Shown: one piece after another, positions 34,510 to 43,729 of the stretch
Layout of the letters: each line of letters starts with the position of its first letter
How positions within the stretch are numbered: position 1 is the first letter of the stretch
Source of the DNA: an uncultured Pelagibacteraceae bacterium
GTDB lineage: Bacteria > Pseudomonadota > Alphaproteobacteria > Pelagibacterales > Pelagibacteraceae
Assembly: GCA_902620525.1 (NCBI GenBank)
Contig: CACNIK010000005.1
Coordinates: 1 to 64,000, forward strand
Length of the DNA stretch: 64,000 nt
Direction of reading: 5' to 3'
Made by a program: the position numbers and the translations under genes
The notes under the pieces: model-generated
Database searches by the model: none
What the model was told of the DNA's origin: nothing
What the model saw: only the letters and a program-made list of their open reading frames with translations

Positions 34510-36347
34510 TGTTTAAAGGTGGATTTATACAAAACCTTCCTAAGATTTATGGTTTGTATACCGGAGGCTTTATAGTTTTCATTTTGATGATGGCTATTGC
34601 AGAACAAGCCGGTGTAACAGCAAAAACAATTGGTATTTTGTTTGTTGCATTTACCGTGGCGATATATGCCTTAATTGGTTATTTATCTAGAACGGTACAG
34701 GTAGACGCATACTATCTTGCAGGAAGACAAGTCCCAACAGTGTTTAATGGAATGGCGACAGCGGCTGACTGGATGTCAGGTGCTTCGTTCGTAGCATTAG
34801 CAGGTGGTGTTTACTTTGGTGGTTATAGTTATATGGCCTTCTTAGTTGGTTGGACAGGTGGTTATGTGCTTGTATCAACTTTATTAGCACCATACTTAAG
34901 AAAATTTGGATGTTACACAGTGCCAGATTTTATAGGAACAAGATACGGTGGAAACGGAGTACGTTTCTGTGCAGTGTTAGTTCTTGTATTAGCTTCTTTC
35001 ACTTATGTGACAGCTCAGATAAATGCTACAGGAACTATTGCTGCTAGAGCATTAGGTATTCCGTTTGAAGCAGGTGTATGGGTAGGTTTAGTTAGTATCT
35101 TACTATGTTCAATGTTAGGTGGAATGAGAGCCGTAACATGGACACAGGTTGCACAATATATCGTATTGATTATTGCTTACCTAATCCCAGTATTCTGGAT
35201 TAGTAACAAAATCGGTGCAGGTGTATTCCCACACTTAATGTTAGGTGATGAGGTAGCAAGAATAACTGAACTTGAAGGTCAATTCGGATTAGCAAAAAAT
35301 AGTGCCGCTGACATGAAAGCAGCTGGTGTTCCAGGTGGATTAAAATCTATCGCGGTAGCACATGCTGGAGTAGGTGCAGGTGGAATGGCTGTATGGAAAT
35401 ACATATCGCTAGCTATCTGTATGATGGTTGGAACTGCGTCGTTACCTCATATCTTAATGAGATACTTCACAACTCCTTCTGTAAAATCAGCTAGAAAATC
35501 AGTAGCTTGGTCGCTATTCTTTATTTTCTTGCTTTACTCTTCAGCTCCGATGCTTGCGACTTTGTCTAAAATTTCATTAATGGATCCAAACTTACCGACA
35601 GGTATTATTGGAAAATCTATTGCTGATGTACAAAGTATAGAGTGGGTCAAACAATGGTCTTCTCAGAAGCAAGTGTTTATTGCTGACTTTAACGGTGACG
35701 GCATACTACAGTTAAACGAGTGGTTCATGAGAACAGGTGTAGTGGTTCTTGCAACTCCTGAAGTTGCTGGATTACCATACGTAATCTCTGGACTTGTAGC
35801 TGCCGGTGGTATGGCCGCTGCGATGTCAACTGCAGACGGGTTAATTCTTGCGATAGCAAACGCATTATCACATGACGTTTACTACAACATGATTGATCCA
35901 AAAGCGGATGTTAGAAAAAGATTAATAGTTGCACGAGTACTATTAGTCGTAATTGGTGCCGCTGGTGCATACATTGCATCAATGCGAATCACTAGTATCC
36001 TTGGAGCAGTTGCATGGGCGTTTGACTTTGCGATGTCAGGCTTATTCTTCCCACTTGTACTTGGAGTATGGTGGAAGAGAGCTACTAGAGAAGGTGCGAT
36101 AGCAGGTATGTTATCTGGTCTCGCAGCTGGAACAGCTTATCTAATTTATGTATATCCTAAGTTTTTGGGTAACCCTGCATGGTTAGGTATTGACCACTTA
36201 AGATTTGGTCTAATTGGAGCTCCAGTATGTTTAGTAGTTATGGTTGTTGTAAGTTTAATGACCAAAGCTCCTGATGCTGCAACACAAAGAATGGTAGATG
36301 AAGTTAGAGTTCCTAGCGGAAAATCTATTCTTGGTAGAGCGCACTAA
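34509..36347 (+). CDS. Sodium:solute symporter, VC_2705 family (acetate-like), with EF-hand loop
   Basis: The 612-residue protein is a member of the sodium/solute symporter family with about thirteen helices; conserved segments include YYLAGRQVPTVFNGMATAADWMSGASFV and MSTADGLILAIANALSHDVYY. Its nearest named relatives are ActP-type acetate carriers, and acsA lies upstream, so a short-chain carboxylate is a likely substrate. An extramembrane insert (about residues 365-410) carries DFNGDGILQLNE (393-404), a perfect canonical EF-hand calcium loop. Codon choice is expression-optimised. A strong terminator follows. Confidence 0.9.
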   Translation: MFKGGFIQNLPKIYGLYTGGFIVFILMMAIAEQAGVTAKTIGILFVAFTVAIYALIGYLSRTVQVDAYYLAGRQVPTVFNGMATAADWMSGASFVALAGGVYFGGYSYMAFLVGWTGGYVLVSTLLAPYLRKFGCYTVPDFIGTRYGGNGVRFCAVLVLVLASFTYVTAQINATGTIAARALGIPFEAGVWVGLVSILLCSMLGGMRAVTWTQVAQYIVLIIAYLIPVFWISNKIGAGVFPHLMLGDEVARITELEGQFGLAKNSAADMKAAGVPGGLKSIAVAHAGVGAGGMAVWKYISLAICMMVGTASLPHILMRYFTTPSVKSARKSVAWSLFFIFLLYSSAPMLATLSKISLMDPNLPTGIIGKSIADVQSIEWVKQWSSQKQVFIADFNGDGILQLNEWFMRTGVVVLATPEVAGLPYVISGLVAAGGMAAAMSTADGLILAIANALSHDVYYNMIDPKADVRKRLIVARVLLVVIGAAGAYIASMRITSILGAVAWAFDFAMSGLFFPLVLGVWWKRATREGAIAGMLSGLAAGTAYLIYVYPKFLGNPAWLGIDHLRFGLIGAPVCLVVMVVVSLMTKAPDAATQRMVDEVRVPSGKSILGRAH

Positions 36348-36369
36348 GGAAAAAAATTAAATCATTTAA

Positions 36370-36399
36370 AAGGGGCGATTTATTCGCCCCTTTTTTTTT
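36370..36399 (+). terminator. Rho-independent terminator after the symporter
   Basis: AGGGGCGA (36371-36378) pairs with TCGCCCCT (36384-36391) around a five-base loop, followed by an uninterrupted T run to 36399. This is one of the two strongest terminators in the window and ends the symporter operon about 25 bases after its stop. Confidence 0.92.
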
Positions 36400-36423
36400 G
36401 TCTCAATAATGATAATGTAAATC

Positions 36424-36765
36424 ATGCCTATTTGGGTTTACGTTTTAGACTATATTTTGGGAATAGTGATGTACACTTTAATTGGAAGAGCGGCTATGAA
36501 CATCTTTCAAAGGGAAGATTCCAATTTCTTCTTTATGAGAATTTTCGTAAAGTTTACAAATCCGGTGTTAAAGGTTTTTGATAAAATCACGCCTGAATTT
36601 TTAGCTAGACCAATTGTTCCATTATATGTTGCATTTTATTTCTATTTAATAAGATTTTATTTAATGCCATGGTTATTAGGGTATGGGTCTATGGGTATGT
36701 TGTCTTTTCCTATAGATCATGAATTCTCTAGAGAACTATACAGATTATTTAGCCCAGATAAATAA
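36424..36765 (+). CDS. Small membrane protein (113 aa), YggT-like features
   Basis: The 113-residue protein has two to three hydrophobic helices (about 4-22, 67-86 and a weaker one after) separated by a segment with NPVLKVFDKITPEFLARPIVPLYV, which recalls the loop-helix pattern of YggT proteins. The family match is weak. It starts shortly after the symporter terminator, so it has its own promoter or is read from an upstream start in the terminator flank. Function unknown. Confidence 0.6.
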   Translation: MPIWVYVLDYILGIVMYTLIGRAAMNIFQREDSNFFFMRIFVKFTNPVLKVFDKITPEFLARPIVPLYVAFYFYLIRFYLMPWLLGYGSMGMLSFPIDHEFSRELYRLFSPDK

Positions 36766-36770
36766 TTTTT

Positions 36771-36798
36771 TTGACAAGATTGTTATATAAAATATAAA
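36771..36798 (+). promoter_or_regulatory. Promoter of rpe, near-leaderless
   Basis: TTGACA (36771-36776), a 16-base spacer and TATAAA (36793-36798) form an excellent sigma-70 promoter. The rpe ATG is at 36807, 8 bases after the -10 box, so the transcript should begin at or within a few bases of the start codon and no ribosome site can be present. Confidence 0.65.
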
Positions 36799-36806
36799 TA
36801 AAATAT

Positions 36807-37469
36807 ATGTCATCTAATATAAAGATTTCACCTTCAATCTTGTCAGCTGATTTTAGTAAACTTGGTGAAGAAATAATTTCATTAGACAAAGCTGGAGCTG
36901 ATTACATACATGTTGATGTAATGGACGGGCACTTTGTTCCTAATATTACTATTGGGCCAGAAATTATAAAAAAATTAAGACCTGTAACTAAAAAAACTTT
37001 TGACGTTCATTTAATGATTGAGCCAGTAGATAAATACATAAAGGACTTTGCTGATGCTGGTGCAGATATAATTACTTTTCATCCGGAGGCAACTCCTAGC
37101 ACAGAAGAAACAATCAATTTAATTAAAAAATTTAATAAAAAAGTCGGTTTATCACTAAAACCTAAGTCAAATATAAATTTAGTTGAAAAGTATTTAAAAA
37201 AGATAGATTTAATTTTAGTCATGAGTGTGGAGCCAGGATTTGCTGGTCAAAAATTTATGCCAGATGTTTTGCCAAAATTAAAAAAACTCAAAGAGATAGT
37301 TTCTAGTGAAAAATTGAAAATAGACCTGGAGATAGATGGTGGTATAAATTTTGAAAATTCTAAAGATGCAATTAATGCTGGCGCTAACGTTTTAGTTTCA
37401 GGTTCCACTGTTTTTAAGCAAAATAACGGGAATTTAAAAAAAAACATTAGCTTATTAAGATCGAGTTAA
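36807..37469 (+). CDS. rpe: Ribulose-phosphate 3-epimerase
   Basis: Rpe interconverts ribulose 5-phosphate and xylulose 5-phosphate in the pentose phosphate pathway. The 220-residue TIM barrel has ISPSILSADFSKLG, the metal-binding HVDVMDGHFVPNITIGP, DVHLMIEPVDKYI, MSVEPGFAGQKF and LEIDGGINFEN with the phosphate-binding VSGSTVF. It is preceded by a strong, near-leaderless promoter and followed after 2 bases by the heparinase-like gene, with purH beyond. Confidence 0.97.
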   Translation: MSSNIKISPSILSADFSKLGEEIISLDKAGADYIHVDVMDGHFVPNITIGPEIIKKLRPVTKKTFDVHLMIEPVDKYIKDFADAGADIITFHPEATPSTEETINLIKKFNKKVGLSLKPKSNINLVEKYLKKIDLILVMSVEPGFAGQKFMPDVLPKLKKLKEIVSSEKLKIDLEIDGGINFENSKDAINAGANVLVSGSTVFKQNNGNLKKNISLLRSS

Positions 37470-37471
37470 CA

Positions 37472-39124
37472 ATGATCAGTCTTAGAACTGCTTATTACTA
37501 CATTCAAGCAGTTAAAATTAATTTAATTAAGATTTTTAAAAAAATTTATTTTAAAACAGGATTTTATAAAAAATCTTTAGCATCAAAAGTTCCAAGCCAA
37601 TTTTTTTTCTTCCCTAATCCTTTTTTAATGTCTTGTTTCTCAAATTACAGAAAGTTTGCCTTTCAAATTAATGATCTGGATCCTAATAAATTTTGGGAAC
37701 AGAATTATTCATATAAAGAAAAAAGTGAGCTTCACAATTTTCTTTGGTTAAGTTCAATCGATCGTAAAGATGACTCTTATACTCTTAGAAAAATTATAAC
37801 TTTATGGAATCTTGATAATCTTAAATATAAACAGCACATTTGGGAAACAAGTGTAATTAGTAAAAGATTAATGAGTTGGATTTTAAATGCTGATATAATT
37901 CTTAAAAATTCTAATTTTGAATTCAAAAGAAATTTCATTGAATCAATTATCATTCAAACAAATCATTTAAAAAAAAATTTTAAATATGAGGTTAACCACC
38001 AGAAAAAAATTGAGGTTATCACTGTTTTAATTTTATCTGGATTAGTTTTTAAAGAATATGAAGAAAATTTTCAAGTTGGCTTAAAAGAGTTAGAAAAGTT
38101 AATTGAAATATTTTTTGATAGTAATGGCTTTCCTTTAACTAGAAGCCCAGATGATTTATTAAATTATACAAAATATTTTCTATTGATAAAAGAAGTTATC
38201 AAAGATGCTCAAAAATATGTTCCTGATACTTTAGAAAGCACGCTCGAAAAAAATTTAGAATGTTTAAAACAGATAACTACTCCAGCCAACTCACTCCCAT
38301 TATTTAATGGTTCCATAGAAGGGGATTTAACCAATTTTTACGATTATTTAAATCACTTTAAAATTAAAATTAAAATTAAAAAATCAAAGATAAATGCAGG
38401 AAACATTCATGTCCTTAAAAATAAAAAAGACACCATTTTTTTTGAGGCAGGAGCTCCTCCAAAGAAAAATTACTCATCTTGTTATCAGTCTGGGCCCTTG
38501 TCTTTCGAGTATTTTTTTGAAGATCAAAAAATAATTACTAATAGTGGGTTTGGAGTAAATATTTCTAATAAAGCCAGACTTTTGAGTCGATTTACATCTT
38601 CTCAATCAGCATTATGTTTAAATGACACATCTATTGTGGGATTTGAAAAAAATAGCTTAATGAATAAGGCTTATGGATTTTTAATAAAAAGAAATTTTAA
38701 AGTCTCTAATTTAGAAAATACAAACAACTCCAATGAAATTCGAATTGGAGCTGGACATGACGCCTATTTTACAAATCTTGGCTGCTTACACAATAGAACA
38801 ATTAGTATTGATAAAATAAATAATAAAATTGTTGGCCACGATAAAATAACTCGAAAGAACTTAAATGCAAAAATTAAGTACGATATACGTTTTCATCTAT
38901 ACCCAGGTCTCACAGCTGTTCAGACTATAGGTGGAAGCACATTACTTATTCAGATAAATAAAAATAAAGCTTTGTTATTCTCCTCCAATGAAAACAACTT
39001 AAAAATTGAAAAAAGTATTTTTTTTGGAGCCCAGAAAGTGTTAGATAACTATTGTATACTTATTTCTGGAATCATGGAAAATAATGAGAAAAACATTAAT
39101 TGGGAAATAAATAAAAAAATATAA
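37472..39124 (+). CDS. Heparinase II/III family protein
   Basis: The 550-residue protein resembles heparinase II/III-like proteins: an all-helical N-terminal half with KRLMSWILNADII and NHLKKNFKYEVNHQKKIEV, and a beta-rich C-terminal half with HVLKNKKDTIFFEAGAPPKKNY, SFEYFFEDQKIITNSG and RIGAGHDAYFTNLGCLHNRTI. No signal peptide is seen. It lies between rpe and purH with gaps of 2 and 1 bases; a heparinase-like gene just before purH is a conserved arrangement in alphaproteobacteria. A polysaccharide-lyase role is doubtful; an envelope-linked function is possible. Confidence 0.8.
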   Translation: MISLRTAYYYIQAVKINLIKIFKKIYFKTGFYKKSLASKVPSQFFFFPNPFLMSCFSNYRKFAFQINDLDPNKFWEQNYSYKEKSELHNFLWLSSIDRKDDSYTLRKIITLWNLDNLKYKQHIWETSVISKRLMSWILNADIILKNSNFEFKRNFIESIIIQTNHLKKNFKYEVNHQKKIEVITVLILSGLVFKEYEENFQVGLKELEKLIEIFFDSNGFPLTRSPDDLLNYTKYFLLIKEVIKDAQKYVPDTLESTLEKNLECLKQITTPANSLPLFNGSIEGDLTNFYDYLNHFKIKIKIKKSKINAGNIHVLKNKKDTIFFEAGAPPKKNYSSCYQSGPLSFEYFFEDQKIITNSGFGVNISNKARLLSRFTSSQSALCLNDTSIVGFEKNSLMNKAYGFLIKRNFKVSNLENTNNSNEIRIGAGHDAYFTNLGCLHNRTISIDKINNKIVGHDKITRKNLNAKIKYDIRFHLYPGLTAVQTIGGSTLLIQINKNKALLFSSNENNLKIEKSIFFGAQKVLDNYCILISGIMENNEKNINWEINKKI

Positions 39125-39125
39125 A

Positions 39126-40673
39126 ATGAGTAAAATAAAAAATGCTCTGATATCAGTTTCTGATAAAGAAAACCTTAAAGCTGTTTTAAAGACTTTAAAA
39201 AAAAATAATATAAATATAATTAGCTCTGGGGGCACGTTTAAATCAATAAAAAAATTTGGTTTTAAATGCAAAGAGGTTTCAGAATATACTGGATTTGATG
39301 AAATGTTGGATGGAAGAGTTAAGACCTTACACCCTAAAATTCACTCCGGAATTCTTTTCAAAAGAGAAAAAAAAAATCACAGAAAACAAATGCAAAAAAA
39401 ACAATTTGAGCCTATTGATCTGGTGATAGTTAATTTTTATCCATTCGAGAAAACAATTAAGGGAAATGCAAGTAAAGACAAAATTATTGAAAATATTGAT
39501 ATAGGCGGACCCAGCATGGTTAGGTCGGCTGCTAAGAACTCGAAAGATGTAACAGTTATTACTGATATAGAAGACTATTCACAATTAATTAAAGAATTAA
39601 ATAAATTCAAAGGTAAAACATCATCTGATTTCAGAAAGAGAATGGCAAGTAAAGCTTTCGGCTTAACTGCGTATTACGATGCTGTTGTTTCAGAATGGTT
39701 TAACAGAGATATTGGTTTAAAGTTTCCTGAAAGAAAGACTTTCTTTGGAAAAAAAATTAGTCAATTGAGATATGGTGAAAATCCACACCAGAAAAGTTCT
39801 ATATATATGAGCAGTCTTAAAAAGAACGATATTAATTTGCAACAGTTAAGCGGTAAAAATTTAAGTTACAATAATTATAATGATATATTTGCAGGACTAG
39901 ATATATTGATTTCGAATTTTATCTCTCCATCAACAGTAATTATAAAACACGCTAATCCGTGTGGAATATCTTCAAATAAATCTGCACTTCAATCTTTTTT
40001 AAATGCTCAAGCTAGCGACCCTATAAGTGCATTTGGAGGAATAGTAGCTTGTAATTATAAAATTAACAATAAAATTGCAAAAGAGATTAATAAAACATTT
40101 TTTGAGGTAATTTTAGCAAAAGGTTTTGATCAAGGGGCTTTGAAAATATTTAAGAAAAAGAAAAATATGAGAGTTATTGATATTTCAAGGTATGATAATG
40201 AGGCTAAAACGACGGTTAAATTTTTTGATAGCTCTTTTCTCATACAAGAAAAAGATGAAATAGTTTTTGATAAAAAGAATTTAAAATGTGTAACAAAAAA
40301 TAAACCTTCCAGGGAGGAGCTTAAAGATATAGAATTTGCTTTTAGAGTATGTAAATATGTCAAATCTAATGCAATTGTGATTGTTAAGGATGGTTCAACT
40401 ATCGGTATTGGTGCTGGACAACAAAATAGGCTAGACAGTTGTAGGATAGCAACTCAAAAAGCAAGAAAATTTCAACCTAAAAATCTTATTAATTCAATAG
40501 CTGCATCGGATGCCTTTTTCCCTTTTGCTGATGGAATTAAAACTTTAATAAATGCTGGAGTAAAAACTATCGTTCAGCCGGGTGGTTCAATAAGAGACAA
40601 AGAAGTTATTGAGGCCGCAAACAAAGCTAAAATTAAAATGGTGTTTACTGGAATAAGACATTTTAATCATTGA
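39126..40673 (+). CDS. purH: Bifunctional AICAR transformylase / IMP cyclohydrolase
   Basis: PurH carries out the last two steps of IMP synthesis. The 515-residue protein has an N-terminal cyclohydrolase domain with NALISVSDKENL, ISSGGTFKSI, EVSEYTGFDEMLDGRVKTLHPKIHSGIL and NIDIGGPSMVRSAAKN, and a C-terminal transformylase with LRYGENPHQ, VIIKHANPCGIS, SAFGGIVACN and the ending SIAASDAFFPFADGIKTLINAGVKTIVQPGGSIRD region (spans over 20 residues). The stop abuts that of the convergent phhB. Confidence 0.97.
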   Translation: MSKIKNALISVSDKENLKAVLKTLKKNNINIISSGGTFKSIKKFGFKCKEVSEYTGFDEMLDGRVKTLHPKIHSGILFKREKKNHRKQMQKKQFEPIDLVIVNFYPFEKTIKGNASKDKIIENIDIGGPSMVRSAAKNSKDVTVITDIEDYSQLIKELNKFKGKTSSDFRKRMASKAFGLTAYYDAVVSEWFNRDIGLKFPERKTFFGKKISQLRYGENPHQKSSIYMSSLKKNDINLQQLSGKNLSYNNYNDIFAGLDILISNFISPSTVIIKHANPCGISSNKSALQSFLNAQASDPISAFGGIVACNYKINNKIAKEINKTFFEVILAKGFDQGALKIFKKKKNMRVIDISRYDNEAKTTVKFFDSSFLIQEKDEIVFDKKNLKCVTKNKPSREELKDIEFAFRVCKYVKSNAIVIVKDGSTIGIGAGQQNRLDSCRIATQKARKFQPKNLINSIAASDAFFPFADGIKTLINAGVKTIVQPGGSIRDKEVIEAANKAKIKMVFTGIRHFNH

Positions 40674-41009
40674 TTAAATTTTATCAATTTTAGCTGCTAA
40701 AATAAAATCACTTTCTGCCAAACCTTTTATAGCATGTGTTGAAATTTTAATTTTAGCATACCCCCAACCAAAAGTAATATCTGGGTGATGACCTTCAATT
40801 TCTGCGATTTTACCAACATTAATTACAAATTTTTCACTCTCCACATAATTGTTAAATTTAAAATTTTTTTCTATGTAATAATTTTTGTCTTTGTCTTTTA
40901 ATACATCCCATCCATCTATTTTTTTTAAATATTTATGAATTTCATTAATATCAAAAGCTGGGATACCCCCCTCGCAAGGTACACATTTTTTGTCTGCTAA
41001 ATCTTCCAT
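40674..41009 (-). CDS. phhB: 4a-hydroxytetrahydrobiopterin dehydratase
   Basis: The 111-residue protein has the pterin-4a-carbinolamine dehydratase motif IEGHHPDITFGWGYAKIKISTHAIKGLAESDFILAAKID region (over 20 residues; the key residues are the His-His-Pro, the later His in STH, and the AESDFILA end). It recycles pterin cofactor after aromatic amino acid hydroxylation. No phenylalanine hydroxylase is in the window, and many bacteria keep phhB-like genes for molybdopterin or other pterin uses. Convergent with purH. Confidence 0.9.
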   Translation of the reverse strand: MEDLADKKCVPCEGGIPAFDINEIHKYLKKIDGWDVLKDKDKNYYIEKNFKFNNYVESEKFVINVGKIAEIEGHHPDITFGWGYAKIKISTHAIKGLAESDFILAAKIDKI

Positions 41010-41052
41010 GACTGTTTTTAATCTTTTATTAGTTTATATACCATATTTAATT

Positions 41053-41127
41053 TGGAGCGGGCAAAGGGACTTGAACCCTCGACCTTCTCGTTGGCAACGA
41101 GACGCTCTACCACTGAGCTATGCCCGC
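41053..41127 (-). tRNA. tRNA-Gly (anticodon GCC)
   Basis: On the minus strand GCGGGCA (41127-41121) pairs with TGCCCGC (41063-41057) as acceptor stem. A D arm TAGCTCAGTGGTAGAGC, an anticodon arm TCTCGTTGCCAACGAGA with anticodon GCC at 41095-41093, and a T arm with GGTTCAAGTCC follow. Discriminator U and an encoded CCA (41055-41053) complete the 3' end. It decodes GGC and GGU. No intron. Confidence 0.98.
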
Positions 41128-41276
41128 TTGTTCTGTTAACATTGAAAGTATTAGCTTTTTTGAAATTTAGCAAGTGACAAAATACTATTGTCTATGTCAA
41201 ATACTGTATTCCTGCGAATAAAGCTTCTACAAAGATTAAGCAATTTAAAAGATAATACTCGACATATTATTACAAA

Positions 41277-41306
41277 TTGACAGTTCTAATTTATTAATTC
41301 TATAAT
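41277..41306 (+). promoter_or_regulatory. Consensus promoter of the LON-domain gene, leaderless
   Basis: TTGACA (41277-41282), an 18-base spacer and TATAAT (41301-41306) match the sigma-70 consensus in all twelve bases. The ATG of the next gene is at 41313, only 6 bases after the -10 box, so transcription would start at the A of the ATG or next to it. A leaderless mRNA is the straightforward reading. Confidence 0.75.
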
Positions 41307-41312
41307 TAAGTT

Positions 41313-41942
41313 ATGGACAAAAAATTTCCAAAACAAATACCTGTATTCCCTTTAAGTGGTGTAATTTACTTTCCTAAAACTAATTTACCATTGAATATTT
41401 TCGAAGAAAGATATTTAGAGTTAGTTAATGATTGTTTTAGAAGTAATAAGCTCATGGGTATGGTGCAATCAAAAAAAGAAAATAGCTCAGTTTACAAAGT
41501 TGGTTGTCTAGGCAAAATAAGTGATTATCAAGAAACTTCCGATGGTAGAGTATTAATAAATTTAACTGGGATAACTAGGTTTGAAATTACAAAAGAGATA
41601 AGCAATCAAAAAAAATATAGAGAGTTCGAAGTTGATTACAAAAAATTTCATAAAGATGTACTCGACTCTGAAAAAATATCCCTTGTTTATGATAATTTTA
41701 AATTTATGGAAAAAATTAAAAAATTTTTCGAGAAAAATGGCCTTATGATAAATTGGAAAGAATTTGAAAAACTTGATGAGGCACAAAAGATTAATACACT
41801 TTCTATGATTGCCCCGATTTCAAACGAAGAGAAGCAAAAACTACTTGAAACAATAAGCCTAGGTGAAAAGACAAATACCCTACTAAATATAATTGAGTTT
41901 TACTCTTATGAAAATTCGTCAGACAATGAAACAATACAATAA
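41313..41942 (+). CDS. LON peptidase substrate-binding domain protein
   Basis: The 209-residue protein has the N-terminal LON substrate-binding domain signature IPVFPLSGVIYFPKTNLPLNIFEERYLELVNDC and GRVLINLTGITRFEI, with a helical C-terminal part, but no AAA+ or protease domain. Such stand-alone proteins are common in alphaproteobacteria; their function is unknown, though they may bind substrates or regulate Lon. Convergent with rho. Its promoter is described separately. Confidence 0.9.
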   Translation: MDKKFPKQIPVFPLSGVIYFPKTNLPLNIFEERYLELVNDCFRSNKLMGMVQSKKENSSVYKVGCLGKISDYQETSDGRVLINLTGITRFEITKEISNQKKYREFEVDYKKFHKDVLDSEKISLVYDNFKFMEKIKKFFEKNGLMINWKEFEKLDEAQKINTLSMIAPISNEEKQKLLETISLGEKTNTLLNIIEFYSYENSSDNETIQ

Positions 41943-41960
41943 GTTATTAACTTATAAAGT

Positions 41961-43232
41961 TTAATTTGATTTATTCATTGAATTAAAGAAATCTGAATTA
42001 TTTTTTGTATCTTTAATTTTTGATATTAAGAATTCAATACCATCCATAGTTCCCATCGGGCTTATAATTCTCCTTAAAACATTCATTTTTGATAAATCAT
42101 CTTTTTCAAATAAAAGCTCTTCTCTTCTTGTTCCAGACCTTGTTACATCTAAAGCTGGGTAAATTCTTTTATCTGCAACTTTTCTATCTAATATTAATTC
42201 TGAATTTCCAGTTCCTTTAAATTCCTCAAAAATGACTTCGTCCATTCTGCTTCCTGTGTCTATTAAAGCGGTTGAGATAATTGTAAGTGACCCTCCTTGC
42301 TCTACATTTCTTGCTGCTCCAAAAAATCTCTTCGGTCTCTGTAATGCATTAGCATCAACCCCTCCAGTCAGAACTTTTCCTGAACTTGGTACAACCGCAT
42401 TGTAGGCTCTTCCAAGCCTCGTGATTGAGTCCAACAATATGACTACGTCTTTCTTATGTTCTACAAGTCTTTTGGCTTTTTCTATTACCATTTCAGCGAC
42501 TGCAACGTGTCTTGAAGCTGGTTCGTCAAAAGTGGATGAGACCACTTCACCTTTTACAGATCTTTGCATGTCTGTAACCTCTTCGGGTCTCTCGTCAATA
42601 AGTAAAACCATCAAATAAATCTCCGGGTGATTAGCGGTGATGGATTGCGCAATATTTTGTAAAATTATAGTTTTACCAGCTCTAGGAGGAGAGACTATCA
42701 AAGATCTTTGTCCTTTACCTATTGGACTCACTAGATCTATTAACCTTGCAGTATTGTCAGGTTTTTTCTCTACCTTAATGCTCTCAACTTCTAATTTAAT
42801 TCTTTTATTAGGATATAAAGGTGTCAGGTTATCAAAAGCAATTTTATTTTTGCCTTTTTCTGGTTCATCAAAGTTAATTTTATTTACTTTTAATAAAGCG
42901 AAATATCTTTCTGCGTCTTTGGGAGCTCGCACTTCTCCTTCAACTGTATCGCCAGTTCTTAATCCAAATCTTCTTATTTGACTCGGGCTAACATATATAT
43001 CGTCTGGACCAGGTAAATAATTGGACTCTATTGCTCTTAAAAAACCAAAGCCATCTTGTAAAACTTCAAGCACGCCTGTGGCACTGATCTGCTCGTTTTT
43101 CTCTGCTAGTTTTTTAAGTATTGCGAAAAGTATCTCTTGCTTCCTTAAGGTACTTGGATTTTCTATTCCAAGTTTTTCCGCTTGAGAAATCAAATCAGCT
43201 GGGCTTTGTTTTTTTAGTTCTTGTAAGTTCAT
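41961..43232 (-). CDS. rho: Transcription termination factor Rho
   Basis: Rho is the hexameric RNA helicase that ends many transcripts. The 423-residue protein has the N-terminal RNA-binding domain with [20 protein letters not shown], the Walker [11 protein letters not shown] (181-190), [16 protein letters not shown], the Q loop and the R loop region [29 protein letters not shown]. The length matches short alphaproteobacterial Rho with no insert. In many alphaproteobacteria rho lies next to hemE/hemH near the origin, as here. Confidence 0.98.
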   Translation of the reverse strand: MNLQELKKQSPADLISQAEKLGIENPSTLRKQEILFAILKKLAEKNEQISATGVLEVLQDGFGFLRAIESNYLPGPDDIYVSPSQIRRFGLRTGDTVEGEVRAPKDAERYFALLKVNKINFDEPEKGKNKIAFDNLTPLYPNKRIKLEVESIKVEKKPDNTARLIDLVSPIGKGQRSLIVSPPRAGKTIILQNIAQSITANHPEIYLMVLLIDERPEEVTDMQRSVKGEVVSSTFDEPASRHVAVAEMVIEKAKRLVEHKKDVVILLDSITRLGRAYNAVVPSSGKVLTGGVDANALQRPKRFFGAARNVEQGGSLTIISTALIDTGSRMDEVIFEEFKGTGNSELILDRKVADKRIYPALDVTRSGTRREELLFEKDDLSKMNVLRRIISPMGTMDGIEFLISKIKDTKNNSDFFNSMNKSN

Positions 43233-43294
43233 TTAATTGATTGAATTTGAGGTAAGTAATATAAATATAAGACTTTTTGATAAAATTTCAAGTA

Positions 43295-43729
43295 TTATAA
43301 TGGTTTAAAAATTACAACAAATATAATGATAATTAACAAAATTGTGGGCACTTCATTGATAACTCTAAAAAATTTTGAACTTTTAATATTACTGTCAATC
43401 TGGAAGTCTTTCAAAACAGCAAGTAAATAAAAATGATATCCAGTCAAAATTATAACTAGCCCAAGTTTAATTTTCATCCATAAAAAACTGAGACTTGTTA
43501 TGCCTTGAGAGTGAATTAAAAGAATTCCGAAAATCCACGACAAAATCATCGCGGGGTTCATAATATAAAAATATAATCTTTTTTCCATTAATTTGAAAGT
43601 TTCTGATTGACCTTTGTTTTCTTTAGTTTCTGCGTGATACACAAAAATTCTAGGCAAATATAATAATCCTGCCATCCAGGAAATAACTGCTATTAAATGT
43701 AAAGCTTTAAAAGTTAGATATGCGTTCAT
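43295..43729 (-). CDS. hemJ: Protoporphyrinogen IX oxidase HemJ
   Basis: HemJ is the membrane protoporphyrinogen oxidase found in many bacteria without HemG or HemY. The 144-residue protein has four helices and the HemJ start ALHLIAVISWMAGLLYLPRIFVYHAE, whose conserved histidine is thought to bind heme, and KIKLGLVIILTGYHFYL. It lies directly after hemH and hemE, which supports a role in the last steps of heme synthesis. No hemG or hemY is in the window. Confidence 0.93.
   Translation of the reverse strand: MNAYLTFKALHLIAVISWMAGLLYLPRIFVYHAETKENKGQSETFKLMEKRLYFYIMNPAMILSWIFGILLIHSQGITSLSFLWMKIKLGLVIILTGYHFYLLAVLKDFQIDSNIKSSKFFRVINEVPTILLIIIIFVVIFKPL

Noticed and set aside
42637..42981. 114-codon plus-strand ORF inside rho
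   Set aside because: It is antisense to the highly conserved Rho ATPase domain and has no independent support.
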